Source of the DNA: Augochlora pura
Taxonomy: Eukaryota; Arthropoda; Insecta; Hymenoptera; Halictidae
Assembly (NCBI RefSeq): GCF_028453695.1
Contig: NC_135778.1
Span: 36,383,214-36,447,213 of the forward strand
Direction of reading: 5' to 3'
DNA length: 64,000 nucleotides
Positions 39,080-50,351 of this stretch are shown here, piece after piece. How positions within the stretch are numbered: the stretch's first letter is position 1; each line of letters starts with the position of its first letter. A program made the translations under genes and the position numbers. The notes beneath the pieces are model-generated. The model worked only from the letters and a program-made list of their open reading frames with translations. It was not told where the DNA came from and did no database searches.

Positions 39080-40029
39080 ATGTATAGAATAATAGGAGAA
39101 ACAGGGGAGAATGAAATTTGGGTATGACTTTATTAAACTGTGAATTTTATACATTTATACTGCGTTGACAAATTATTTCTAATTTATTAGAATTACTAAA
39201 GAAATTTCTACGTGACTAATATTTGCTGCAATCGTTTCTTATTCTAATATGTTGCAATTAGTATAACAAATGATAAAAATTCAAGTCAAAGAACTGCCTC
39301 TACATATAAACAATTAATAGAGCTGTATTCGATCCTCTTAATTCGCAAATGCTTTACAATGCCCGCGCACCCGGAGCATCGCGAAGCAATTGCGAGGAGC
39401 AATCGCAACAAATTTCCATAGCATTTGAAATGCAAAAAAGCAGGACACGCGCGATCGCGGCATTACGCTCGTAGACGTTTTACATTCCGGAACTCATACC
39501 GAGCGAACCACTCACGGGTTTTCTTACGAAAAAGCTTCGGCGGCGTTGTGTTTCAGCTTTAAACACGGTGGATCGAATAATTTACAACGATACGACGCGG
39601 GGGCCTCGCGGTTCTCCCGTGTCGACGAACGAACACCGCGGCACAGATCGGACCACCGATTGCCGTATTGTTTTCCATTATTTGCGCAATCGCTGTTGCA
39701 CAAGTGTAAATAGATATATGCGAGTAGGTACGATTACTCGGGCAACCTTTGAAAAATTCGCGAATTAAATCGACCGGCGTCTTGCCGGTGTCGCACTGTA
39801 ACACCTCAGCCGACATTCCCGTCGTTGCGGATGCACGTTGGATATTCAATTCTGTTAGGAGAGTCGAATTATATTAATTGCGAAACAATACGCTGAAATA
39901 TTATGTTGAAAATTATAAAACAGGAGTTTTTGTTTAGACTATGTTCAACTGAGGTAGGTTCCATGCGCTCGGTATTTTTGTTTATAAATTTTGAAGGTAT
40001 TCTTCTTACTCGTTTCGTAAAATTTGTTC

Positions 40030-40174
40030 GCGTTTGTAAACGCGAATATTGAAAAATTATATAATAAAACCTCAATAATGGAAAGTAAGGTATGCGTTGC
40101 CATGACAATCGATTCATACGCTTCCGGTCGGCGTAAAAAGCTGATTTATAGGCCAGAGGTCGGTAAAGTGTTAA
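40030..40174 (-). repeat. TTAA element family B, right part
   Basis: Ends GAGGTCGGTAAAGTGTTAA, the family B terminus. Its interior (ATTATATAATAAAACCTCAATAATGG, GTTGCCATGACAATCGATTC) matches the partial copy at 27613-27780. Confidence 0.6.
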
Positions 40175-40559
40175 TACAGTTGAATCTGCGTGCAAATTTA
40201 CATGTAATGTACATGATTCTAGATTGGAAGCATACAGATTCTACATAAATCTGTAGTCCTTAATTTTGTGATCTTTCGTTCCACAATTTTTGGAAATATT
40301 ATTCAACGTTTTCATGAATGAAAGTAAAATGAGAACAATTTGTTTGATGAAATCAAAATTGAAAAATCGCTACGCCTAATTTTATAGGAAATATAAATTT
40401 ATTATGGAAATGTACCAAAAAAAAAAAACTGCCAACCATTTATAGAAGACATCTTATTATATATCATTTAATTAATTTATTCATAACATTTAGGAGACTC
40501 GAAGATTTTACTTGCAAATAGTTGCAAAATAATCTTTGTAACAATAAGGTTTAATTTTA

Positions 40560-40712
40560 AAAAATTATCAAGTAGTAAAACTATTGGTAGGAGTCACAAG
40601 AATAGATTTTCCATGCACAAAAATTCATTTTGTTAATTAGAATGGAAATACCACGGACCGGAAAAATTGTTTCAGATTTACAGTTAAAATGGCTTCGAGT
40701 GCAAACGGTTAA
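40560..40712 (+). repeat. TTAA element family A, right end
   Basis: Ends AAAATGGCTTCGAGTGCAAA followed by CGGTTAA, a one-base variant of the family A right terminus. The left end is not recognisable, so the left boundary is approximate. Confidence 0.5.
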
Positions 40713-41247
40713 TGTTGGAACGCGTAAATCGATCTCCAGGATCGCATAAACATCGACACAGTCTATGAACGATGCGCCGTAATCACGTTTATCTATGAAG
40801 CGGAAATGTTAATCGAATTTGCTCTCGAACTGTAAGGACGTCTTCTCCCACGCTAATACTGATTTATTTCTTCTCGTTGAATCGAGAATTCTATGGACGG
40901 CAACGCGTGTGACCGACTCGAAATAATTTAAATTCGTTTAGATTCGATCCGCGAAGAAGATTGAGGGAACCACGCGTAAAACTAATCTTCTGAAAGACAA
41001 ACACGTGACGGCGCAACGATGGGATAATTAATCGAGACGGAACAGCACCGCGGCGCGCGGAGATCTGCTTGATCATCCACGAATAGTTTCATGCGCTTTG
41101 CTTCACGAAGATTCGTATTTAATCTGCTAAATAATCGGCGTTGCAATTTTTGTTATAATTTGTTTATCTTCCGCGGAATTTAAGTGAGCACAACTTTTAA
41201 TTCAAAATAGAAAACATTGTAAAAGTCTGTATACAACGTGTCAATTA

Positions 41248-41424
41248 TTAATCCTTTGTACTCGAAGCTATTTTGATTGTAAATAATTTTCCTGGCTCTA
41301 TGCAACAAAGTGCACTTTTATGTATACTTTAATACTAAACCTTGTTACTGTAAAAATTATTTTGATATGTGATAGTACAATTTTAGTGGATCCTCAGAGT
41401 TGAAGATTGAGTGCAAAGGGTTGA
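41248..41424 (+). mobile_element. TTAA element family A, near-complete (177 bp)
   Basis: Left terminus TTAATCCTTTGTACTCGAAG and right terminus GAGTGCAAAGGGTTGA, both slightly decayed. The interior AAATAATTTTCCTGGCTC and AAGTGCACTTTTATG is shared with the copies at 34057 and 50578. Confidence 0.65.
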
Positions 41425-42579
41425 AAATTTTAAGCAGATAACAAAAGTTCTGATAAATATTCGTCGAAGTTGCTGACACAATAAACTCGTTAAAGAAATA
41501 TGAATATCGGAGAAATAATAATAATATCATAAATAGCAATGATATAATAATATGATATTATACATAGTAATAATATAAAATTATAATATTATAAATAGTA
41601 ATAATATGTATACAGGGTGTCCCAAGAAATATTATTAATTCCTTCTACATGGAAATAAAATTAAATTCTTCTGTGATCAAAGTGTAGGAACAAAAATTGT
41701 CAGGTCCTATTGTTAAGAATATTAAGAACAAATAAGTGCTAATGAAAGCAGCGTGAAAGGAATCGTAGTGCAAGGGGTTAAGGAAAAACAGTGACCAATG
41801 CGAGGCGAGCTCGAACGGCGCAATGAGGTACACTCGAACCAGAATTCTTGCCGGTTTTACCACGATTTTCCGAGCACCGTATATAAACGAGATTATACTA
41901 TACATGCATGTAATATAAAATAGCTATACAGCGTACACAAAATAGCTTGCTACGCGGACAAAGGGCGAGCGAAACGCAATTTCATAATGAAAGCACCCGG
42001 TCGAAAGTTGGACAAAGCAACCCTTCCACCGGCCACCGATAAACCTGTCGATTCAAAACGCGACACGCTATCAGTCGAGCAAAAATAGAAGTTATTATTG
42101 CTCCATTAATTAACGGTGCTACCGTGCGTTCTTGAACGCGTTCGAGTCGCGCTGACTAATTGAGGGGCCCGCTATTCCATATCCAATCAGAATTCCAGTT
42201 GCCTGGTATACGCCCATGAGGCACGCTCAGCCTTCGATTTAATGTCAGACCACGATCATAGAACACCATACCGTCGACTAATCGCGCTTCTGTCATCGCC
42301 GCGCTGCTCTTGTTTCCGTTCTGCAGGTATCTCGTGCGATCTCTTGCAAGAAAAAAAAAGCCGTGTAATTACACGACGGAAATATTCTCGAAAGCCAAGT
42401 GTATTAATGTATCTTAATGTCTACTTGTTGCAATAATTAATACCCCTTTCGTTGCACCGCGAGCATTGCTGCTTTCTGCATTTATAATTTTAGTACATGG
42501 TTTTATTTGCGTGAAATTTCGGGGGCTGAAACTCGAACAATCGTCTGTCAATTAATATGTGCACAGTATTGTATAGTCT

Positions 42580-42794
42580 ATAATTTATGATAATAATATA
42601 TTATATGTCGTTATATAGCATGTTACAATTTATAATTGTATAGGATATAATACTGTGCGTTATTATGTAGCATGTTATAATTTATGATTACATAGAATAC
42701 ATTGTCAGAGTGCATTATATATTTTACTATATAGTATAGATAATAATACTATAATATAGTACTATAGTACTACATATAATATAATACTATAATA
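42580..42794. repeat. AT-rich simple-repeat tract
   Basis: Imperfect TATAATA/ATATAG repeats over about 200 bases, with local near-palindromes such as ATAGTACTATAGTACTA. It abuts the mariner-like terminus at 42795, as expected for an element that inserts at TA. Confidence 0.7.
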
Positions 42795-43000
42795 TTAGGT
42801 TGGTGCACATGAAATATCGAATTTTTAAGCGAGCATATAAAACTGCATATCTTTTTTCAAAAGCTGTTGATTTAATCAGAATGTGCCCCATTTGTTTAAG
42901 ACAGGCATTTCTGCATTGAAATCTTCAATCAATCTATAAACTTCCATGAATTTCGAGTAACCCTAAAACATAAATAAAGCTTAATCGAGCGTTACCATAA
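42795..43000 (-). mobile_element. Possible mariner-like element remnant
   Basis: The edge TTAGGTTGGTGCACATGAAA resembles the TTAGGTTGGTGCA terminus common in mariner elements, directly after a TA-rich stretch. About 200 bases follow that look like degenerate coding sequence on the minus strand, broken by stops. No second terminus was found, so it is at most a truncated relic. Confidence 0.45.
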
Positions 43001-43509
43001 ATTGAAAATTTGTACGAGAAGATAAGATAACAACATACAAGTTCATACCCCCCCCCCCGCAATTTCTACGTTAAATTAAATCGTAAAATGCGCTTCCGCA
43101 AACATTCGTATTAAAATCTCGAATCCGACCGTACGAAAGAAGTAGGGAACATCTACTTTTCTATGTTGCACAACTTTTTTCCGTTAGTCGGCTGCGACTT
43201 CTTGTAGTTGAAGAAAAACCATGTGTCATGGTCCAATTGTGCTGGTCATTTTGTATATAATATTTATGAGAGTTTTTATTTCGGAGAGTTATTAATAGAT
43301 CGCGGAGCTGTTTGCGCAATTCTGTACTTAGAAATGTGCCGTTTCTTCCCGGGAAACTGTAACAATAATAATTTTACAGTGTTTCTCGGAGTCGGACGCG
43401 ACTATTGAGAAGTCGTCAATTTTTTAGCGGCTCCTCGAGCTAATCGATAAATTATAATATAGCGTCGCCATGTGAGAGGAGTAGATAGGATATAAGGACA
43501 ATTTAATTT

Positions 43510-43690
43510 TTAACACTTTACCGACCGGTCATTCGACTGTAAACATTTATGTCACTGTAGAGTAATTGTATCTATTCGTTTTATTTATATCTTGTTTATT
43601 TTATTAATCGTGAAATATATCTGATATTTGAAAGATGATATAATAATTTGAGAAGTTATGGTAGTACTATATAGTATTTTTCTGTTAATT
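43510..43690 (+). repeat. TTAA element family B, left part
   Basis: Starts TTAACACTTTACCGACCGGT then CATTCGACTGTAAACATTT. The interior TTTATTTTATTAATCGTGAAAT and GATGATATAATAATTTGAG matches other family B copies. The right end is not identified. Confidence 0.6.
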
Positions 43691-44232
43691 ATTCCAGTCT
43701 ATAGTCTCCTAATTTAAACGAACTTTATTTCTATCATATATTCCTTTATTAATTACATATCTCTTAACGATAATTTCAGTCGCTCGGCGCATGGACGCAC
43801 AATTGACAATTCAGGGTCAAGGCTCTCTCCGGAAGCGTTGAATTTCTCACGGCATTGAACGCTGTAAACAGGGAAACGCTCCACGAGCGATCGGACGTCG
43901 AGACGATCTCCGTTAAATTCGCGATAAAATTCATGAATTCGCGGTCGGACGATTCGTTCGAAATGCGTAACATTATTGGACGATGTCGTCGCTGACTCGC
44001 CCGGCTCGCACGATTTCCACGGAGTGCAACGGCGCATTGATCGGTCGGAATGTTTAATTGCCGTGAAGGAACAGCGATGTGAATAACAGCGTCTTGAGTA
44101 ATATTTTAATTGCCGTAATCATCGTCACGGATCGAGCAGCCGGGAAACCAATCACGTGAGCACGCGTACGTAGGCTGATAATGCGATTCGTTCGCGAATC
44201 GAAAAGATTCGAAGATTATACCATCTTCGGTT

Positions 44233-44361
44233 GAAATATTAGAATTTAGTTAAAATATTAGAATTTAGTTAAAATATTAGAATTTAATTAAAATATTAGA
44301 ATTTAGTTAAAATATTAGAATTTAATTAAAATATTAGAATTCAGTTAAAATATTAGAACTG
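44233..44361 (+). repeat. Minisatellite, 19-bp unit
   Basis: Roughly seven head-to-tail copies of AAATATTAGAATTTAGTTA with point variants (TTAATTA, TTCAGTTA). Confidence 0.9.
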
Positions 44362-44509
44362 TTTGGTAAAGATTAGAATTTAATTTATTCAGGATTAAAG
44401 GAACAAGACCTAATTATTTTATACAATATACAAGGGACGAATTTTCGTCATTTGGCCATTGGTGCTATTGTTTGCGAAATGAAGAATTTTCATCGAAAGT
44501 TTCAAACTT

Positions 44510-44683
44510 TCAACCCTTTGCACTCGAAGCGATTTCAACCGCGAATCTAAAATATTTTTTCTCTCTCTAATATTTAGCACTTTCAACAATTATTTAAATC
44601 TGAGCTCCTGCGATATCTGTAAAAATAATTTCGGAGCAATTTTAACGGCACCGCGGAGTCGCCGCTCGAGTGAAAAGGGTTAA
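44510..44683 (+). mobile_element. TTAA element family A, near-complete (174 bp)
   Basis: Left terminus (T)CAACCCTTTGCACTCGAAG and right terminus GCTCGAGTGAAAAGGGTTAA. The interior includes GATATCTGTAAAAATAATTTCGGAGC, the conserved middle block of the family in reverse orientation. Confidence 0.7.
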
Positions 44684-44902
44684 ATCAGTTCCTCGAAAAT
44701 TCTGCTTTCTACCAAATTTTATTTCTCGATGAATCACCGACCCGTTGTTATTCTTTAAAATTGTTCGCGAATCGTTACGTTCGACACTGGTGACGTAGAG
44801 CATCGGATTTAAAATCGTTCGATTGCTTCGATGCTGCCGGCGACAATTTATGGAAATGTCTCGGCGTTCGTAGGAATAAAGAGTGGTGGGCGGGGGCGGC
44901 GA

Positions 44903-44916
44903 GGGGGGGGGGGGGG
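44903..44916 (+). repeat. Poly-G run, 14 bases
   Basis: Uninterrupted G run within a G-rich patch (GGGCGGGGGCGGCGA precedes it). In-frame it creates artefactual Pro- or Gly-rich frames on both strands. Confidence 0.9.
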
Positions 44917-46055
44917 ACAAATGGGGAACACACGGGAGACAGGATCGTGTGCGATCCTTATCAGTTGCTCTGCTAAACGACTGGCAGAACTAATCGCGTT
45001 CTTGCCCGCGCGTATATTTTTCCGGATTTTTTTTGCTCGTTCTATATACACCTGAATACATTTTCCCGTTTCTCCTTGAGCGTGACAATTAATCACCGTG
45101 AAACGGTACAGGTTGTTCGTTCCGACAATGCCGCGCTCGCCGCACGTGCAATCTCTCGTTGCTGAAGATTTCGTAGTATAGCTATGTCTTTTTTTTTTTA
45201 TTGTGAGCATATTGTTGAACGCTTGAACGATGGACCCTTTTGGCAAAATTAGAGATGCAAATGTTTAGGATCTTATGCGAACAATATTTGTCTATATATT
45301 TCTCAAGGTGCTCCTGATAGATGAGTTAATTATTAATTATAAAAATTTAAGTCTTATTAATTGCAGGAAAGAAGACAGTCGAATAATATTTATATCGCGG
45401 TTTGGCCGCCATTTGCTTTACGTATGGAACCAACAAATTGTTCTATTGCCAATATAAAATGTTAAGAAGTACATGTGCTATAGTAAATACATTGAAATCG
45501 AACGTTTTACGGCGACTCGTTATGAATCGAATAACCGTTTGTAGTTTCGATCATTCATCATCGCCATCGATTTATGCCGTATTCTTAGATTCTTTTGATT
45601 CACCAGGACCGACCGTTCGATGATTTATTACTTTTCCTGTTATTCGCTGCGCCGTCGGCCTCCAGGCGCTCCGCGCTGTTACCACAAATCATTGGGTGGA
45701 GTTAGGCGATCATTGTAAAAAAAAGAAACGCTAACCAACGCGTAACAAATTCTGATTCGACGTTATCGTCAAACATTAGCATGCTTATGAATACAAAGCT
45801 GACTGCAACGTGCAAAGAAAAAAAAAATCACTGACAATTCTATTTTTACTTGTCAATTAACGGAATCGAGATTGCTCGTGCTTCGAATGGAAAGATTTGC
45901 GTGCCCGTTGCGGACGTGATTCATAAGCGGGGAACGGTTATGTGTCAAAGGTGAGGAACTCGGTGTTAATGATTTTTTGATGGAAATAGATACCGGAAAG
46001 ATGATAATGTTCGTGAAAATAGATAGCGGGGTTTATGCTCTTCGAAGTAATTGTA

Positions 46056-46300
46056 TTAACCCTTTGCTCTCGAGCGGCGCCATTAAAATTGTTGTGACAC
46101 GTTCCAAAAATTATTTTTATATATCGTCGAAGCTTAGATTTAAGTAATTGTTGAAAGTGTAATCTCTACATTATTTCACTTAATATTTAACCCTTTGTAC
46201 TCGAGTAGTGACTTTGTAGCGCTGGTTAGTAATAGATTGCATTTTAATTGAATAAAGTTCGAAAAATTGTACCGAAGAGGTTAAATTATGGGGATTCTAC
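46056..46300 (+). mobile_element. Two adjacent or nested family A elements
   Basis: A left terminus TTAACCCTTTGCTCTCGAG at 46056 is followed after 131 bases by a second left terminus TTAACCCTTTGTACTCGAG at 46187, in the same orientation. The first copy lacks its right end, so the second may have inserted into it or replaced its end. The right end of the second copy is not clear. Confidence 0.55.
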
Positions 46301-46409
46301 AGGACCAAACTAAATTTGCTAGCCAGTAATAGTTTGCATTTGAAACGAACAGCGAAACAATTTTGCTTTTCGTAATAATTTCGCAGCAATTCGTCTATAC
46401 TTAATAAAA

Positions 46410-46680
46410 ATAATATACTATATACTATATATACTAAATAATATTCTATATACTATATATACTAAGTAATATACTATATACATGTATACTAAATAATATC
46501 CTATATACTATATATACTAAGTAATATACTATATATACTAAGTAATATACTATATATACTAAGTAATATACTATATACTATATATACTAAGTAATATACT
46601 ATATACTATATATACTAAGTAATATACTATATATACTAAATAATATACTATACTAGACTTAACAATATACTTAATAAAAA
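46410..46680 (+). repeat. AT-rich tandem repeat (TATACTAAGTAATATACTATA type)
   Basis: About 270 bases of imperfect 20-28 base units built from ACTATATATACTAAGTAATAT with AAATAAT variants. No other feature. Confidence 0.9.
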
Positions 46681-47781
46681 TATAGTCACTACAATAAAAA
46701 TATGGTCACTACAACAAAAATTATATCACGAAACCCGCAAACAAAAGGCCGTCGCAGTAACAATAGTACAATTCAACAAAAAGTTTCCGCTCTGTTCGCA
46801 GAAACTTTAACGACTCCCGCCGTTGTTGCAGGTTTTTACGACACGCTGTCAAGACTCGTGAAGAAAAAAAATGCTTGCGTAATCCTGACGAGACAATCCT
46901 TTTTTGTGCGTATCAAAGAGGTGTCGGAATCCTTGTGAAAAACATTCGCAGGCACCGGGGTACCCTGCCACGATCGAATTTAGGCGGCGCCCGTCAAGCC
47001 ACGTTACGGCGAATCGAACGCGCGACGCGAGAAAAAAAAAGGTAAACGACGTTAAGGAAGTGCTTTCGAAAATCGATGCTTATCCTTCGCGGATCCAAGA
47101 CAGTGTGACGTCAGGATCCTCCTTGGAAGGTTCGACGATCCGTTCGTCGATCCTCGCTCTTCCAGGGTCACTCGGTTTTCATCGAAAGCAACTGGTCTAG
47201 GAAAAGTGTCCTCGGTTTGTTAACTTTTTTCCGGATATCTCGCGGAGGAACGATCATCGGCGGTGCCTGAAATTAATTGGTCCGCACTGATATTGTTAAT
47301 TACCATACCGATATGGTTAATTACCTTACCATTTTATATTACGTGTACTCAATTATATTTAATTAATACATATTTTACACGCGCGTGTTCGAGGGATTCC
47401 TATATCAAATTTATTATTTATTATTTATAATTATAATTATATATATCATTTAAATTTAACCGTTCCAGAAGATACCATTCAATGCAAACAACTTTTCTGC
47501 TCCGGCGAGTCAATAATTAAATTTAATTCTTTTAATTTATCAAGAAAAAAGTAATGATTATTACGAATCAATTTACGAAGTGAAAGGGAATAAACGCTCG
47601 CTATTTTATCAATCGTTCGCATCAGTTTTTTAAGAATGCTTGCGTCATTACGGTAAAAAGTATTTACAGCCTCGACAGGCTGAGTCTTTGACAAAAGAAA
47701 TGTTGGCAATAAATAATGCTTGAAAACAAAGCAGTCTACTACCAAATCGGATGAGAATATAATAAAAGTAAAAATTAATAA

Positions 47782-47977
47782 TTAACCCTTTGCACTCGAG
47801 TGGCAACTGTCTGTTAAAATTGTTACGCCACGTTCTAAAATTAATTTTTATAGATATCACCGAGGCTAACATTTAAAAGGTTGTTAAAAGCGTAACTGTT
47901 ATATAAATTATGAGATTCTTCTCTAGAGAAATTATTTCATATTTCCAGTTGAAATGGCTTCGAGCGCAAAGGGTTAA
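47782..47977 (+). mobile_element. TTAA element family A, complete (196 bp)
   Basis: Left TTAACCCTTTGCACTCGAGT and right GGCTTCGAGCGCAAAGGGTT followed by AA. The interior carries CGTTCTAAAATTAATTTTTA and TAGATATCACCGAGGC, the family middle block. Non-coding. Confidence 0.75.
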
Positions 47978-48365
47978 TGGAAGACGGGCCGAGCGAGCAG
48001 TACTCTTGACAACCGTTTCTGCAATCGCGATTCGGAATTTCGCGAAAACCGATTCAGCTAAATGGATCTTAATTACGGCAAATTATCGTGCGTTGAGTAA
48101 CAGGTCTTCAAGTGGTAACAAGTGCCATTCGACATACATTGTTGTAATTAGCCGCGTTACATTGCCGCCGCATTACCGTTTCCATACGTCACGGGTATTT
48201 GCAGGCCGCCGGATGATTTGTAAAAGACGGAATCATAAATCGCGGTATCGCGCGGGACTACGAATCATGCAAATTGTTCGCGGGTGCAGTTTATGCAATG
48301 AATCATTGCTAACTTTTACAACGTGCCGTTTCATCGGTGCGTGCGTCCGTTTCTTCCTCGATTTG

Positions 48366-48728
48366 TTAATAGTTAATCGTAAAATACTTGTTAATTGTAA
48401 AATACTTGTTAATCGTAAAATACTTGTTAATTGTAAAGTACTTGTTAATCGTAAAATACTTGTTAATTGTAAAGTACTTGTTAATCGTAAAATACTTGTT
48501 AATTCTAAAATACTTGTTAATTGTAAAATTCTAGTTAATCGTAAAATACTTTTTAATTGTAAAGTACTTGTTAATCGTAAAATACTTGTTAATTGTAAAG
48601 TACTTGTTAATCGTAAAATACTTGTTAATTCTAAAATACTAGTTAATCGTAAAATACTTGTTAATAGTAAAATACTAGTTAATCGTAAAATACTAGTTAA
48701 TCGTAAAATACTAGTTAACTGTGAAATA
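48366..48728 (+). repeat. Minisatellite, 18-bp unit with 36-bp higher order
   Basis: About twenty head-to-tail copies of TTAATCGTAAAATACTTG alternating with TTAATTGTAAAGTACTTG, so an 18-base unit with a 36-base super-unit. Because 18 is a multiple of three and the units lack stops in one frame, they keep a long frame open (47910-48857) encoding a repeated (N)RKILVN / CKVLV pattern. That frame starts inside a family A element, so I treat it as fortuitous. Confidence 0.95.
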
Positions 48729-49253
48729 ACAGTGCGCGTTCTACGTAACGTTAAATCTCAACCTGCGCGAGTAGTTTCGCAAAACGGATGCATTAGGTCG
48801 ATGAATTACGTTCGCCTAATCATGTATATAATATTTAGAACGCCGCGCAATCTCTGATTTAACATTCGTTAAGTCGATTGATCGAAATGCAAATCCGCTA
48901 TGAATTTTACGTGGTCGTCGTCGTTATAATCTTTAAACTGGTTTCGCTCGGCATGCGAAAGCAACATCGTTATTGATATAAACAAAAGTGCTTAACACGA
49001 TTAAAAGCATCGCGTCTGTTCTGTCTCAATGATTTTGGTTCAAGGCGACCGAGTCACGCACGCGTGTTGACGTCCCACCAGAAATGCACGCCAACATTTC
49101 TATCCACCATTTACCACTTACGCGGATTGCAATAATCAAGGCTCTCCCTTGTTTATTAGTTCGTTGGCTCCGTGTCGGTCGAAACCGGCCAATCGCCGTG
49201 TAACGTTGCAAACAATGAAACTCGCGATGGTCCACGCGACCATGCTTGTTCAG

Positions 49254-49400
49254 TTAATATTTTACCGACCGGTCGTTCGGCGGTAAACATTTTTATACTT
49301 CCGTGACGTTAGCATTAGATAATATTTATTTGATTTATTTTACTAAGATTTTAAGATTTCACTAAGATTATTTTACTAAGATTTTTAAAACTATCATTTT
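49254..49400 (+). repeat. TTAA element family B, left part
   Basis: Starts TTAATATTTTACCGACCGGT then CGTTCGGCGGTAAACATTTT. The right end is not recognised. An ACTAAGATTTTAAGATT repeat near 49340-49390 is a small internal duplication. Confidence 0.6.
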
Positions 49401-49454
49401 TGTGTTCACGGTGCTCCTGAATTTATTGTCCCACTGCGTGGTTAGTGACAAGTG

Positions 49455-49674
49455 TTAACCCTTTGCACTCGAAGCAATTTCAGTCGCAAATCTAAAATTT
49501 TTTTTTTACTTATAGTATTTCAATTTTTTATCAGAAAATTAATTCTATGCATGTGAAATTTAGTCTCGTGACTTTTATAAGAATTTTTTAAATCTAACTA
49601 TCTATAAAAATAATTTTGGAACGTGTTATAACAATTTTAACGGCGTCGCAGCGCCGTCGCTTGAAAAGGGTTAA
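49455..49674 (+). mobile_element. TTAA element family A, complete (220 bp)
   Basis: Left TTAACCCTTTGCACTCGAAG and right GTCGCTTGAAAAGGGTTAA. The interior includes CTATAAAAATAATTTTGGAACGTG, the family middle block. Confidence 0.75.
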
Positions 49675-50029
49675 ACGTGAACGCGTAACGTCGCGGTGGC
49701 GGAATCGCCGGAAACGGAATAACGATGACTCTCCCTCGTGTAACGTTCGGAGATGCAATCGGCCGCGGTAGATTTACGATTGAGTAAACGTTAACAAGTA
49801 TGTAAACGCCTTGCCTCGCATAATTCACCCAATAATTAATGCGTACTCGTGTAGTCATGATTCTGTGCGTTGCGCAATCCACATTTTACAGCGAGCTATT
49901 AACATGTCGGACTGACTGCCATTAAATTCGACCGACATTTCGATGACTAAGCGTTGTTATACGTTCACCGAAATAAATGATAACGTTCGCTGCACCCCCT
50001 GTCCGCCATCTTCTCTTTTAAGGGGTGGC

Positions 50030-50215
50030 AGAATTTGAACAAAAAATTCCAAATCGGATTTGCAAAACTATTTGCTAGAGCTAGTTTTGTATATACTTTC
50101 TTCGAAACTTTAAATTTGCAAAACTGTTTGCGAGAATTAGTTTCGCAAATTCTATTTTCAAAACATTTTTGTAAAACTGTTTGCGAGAACTATTATAGTT
50201 TCGCAAATTCTATGT
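50030..50215 (+). repeat. Imperfect tandem repeat upstream of the MFS first coding exon
   Basis: Three diverged copies of a block like TTTGCAAAACTGTTTGCGAG followed by AATTAGTTTCGCAAATTCTAT (starting near 50078, 50135 and 50170), with smaller inverted matches between GCAAA and TTTGC words. Located 130-300 bases before the acceptor at 50345. Confidence 0.7.
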
Positions 50216-50351
50216 TGAATTTACATTGTTGTTTACGGATTTACTTTTATTTATTTGTAGAAGTTAATGGGAATGCGATAAATTTTTCAGCCGATGAAAG
50301 AAATATTTCTAGGAGTTTGTAAAGCTGGAATAATAATTGTTGCAGGTGACA

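Larger units (their letters stand above)
27251..50345. other. Gene-poor interval between the UNC-93-like and MFS genes
   Basis: No coding exon could be supported in these 23 kb. The interval separates two divergently transcribed genes and may hold their 5' non-coding exons. GC-richer blocks at about 30.7-32.0 kb and 37.5-38.0 kb are candidates; for example a donor-like CATCG/GTATGT occurs at 31735. It is dominated by short TTAA-flanked inverted-repeat elements, tandem repeats and inverted duplications, most of them listed separately. Overlapping frames in the GC-rich blocks occur in several frames and on both strands, which argues against coding. Confidence 0.55.

Noticed and set aside
41608..41640. 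TACAGGGTGTCCCA-like word, also TACACCCTGTA near 35452 and ACAGGGTGTTGAG near 5824
   Set aside because: This word is common at the ends of several insect transposons, but no matching second terminus or element body was seen at any of the three sites.
44848..45246. 132-codon minus-strand frame with a poly-proline stretch
   Set aside because: The proline run is produced by the 14-base G run at 44903; the rest has no domain or splice context.
47910..48857. 315-codon plus-strand frame, longest in the window
   Set aside because: It begins inside a family A transposable element and its middle is an 18-bp minisatellite that cannot create stops in this frame; no domain and no splice support.
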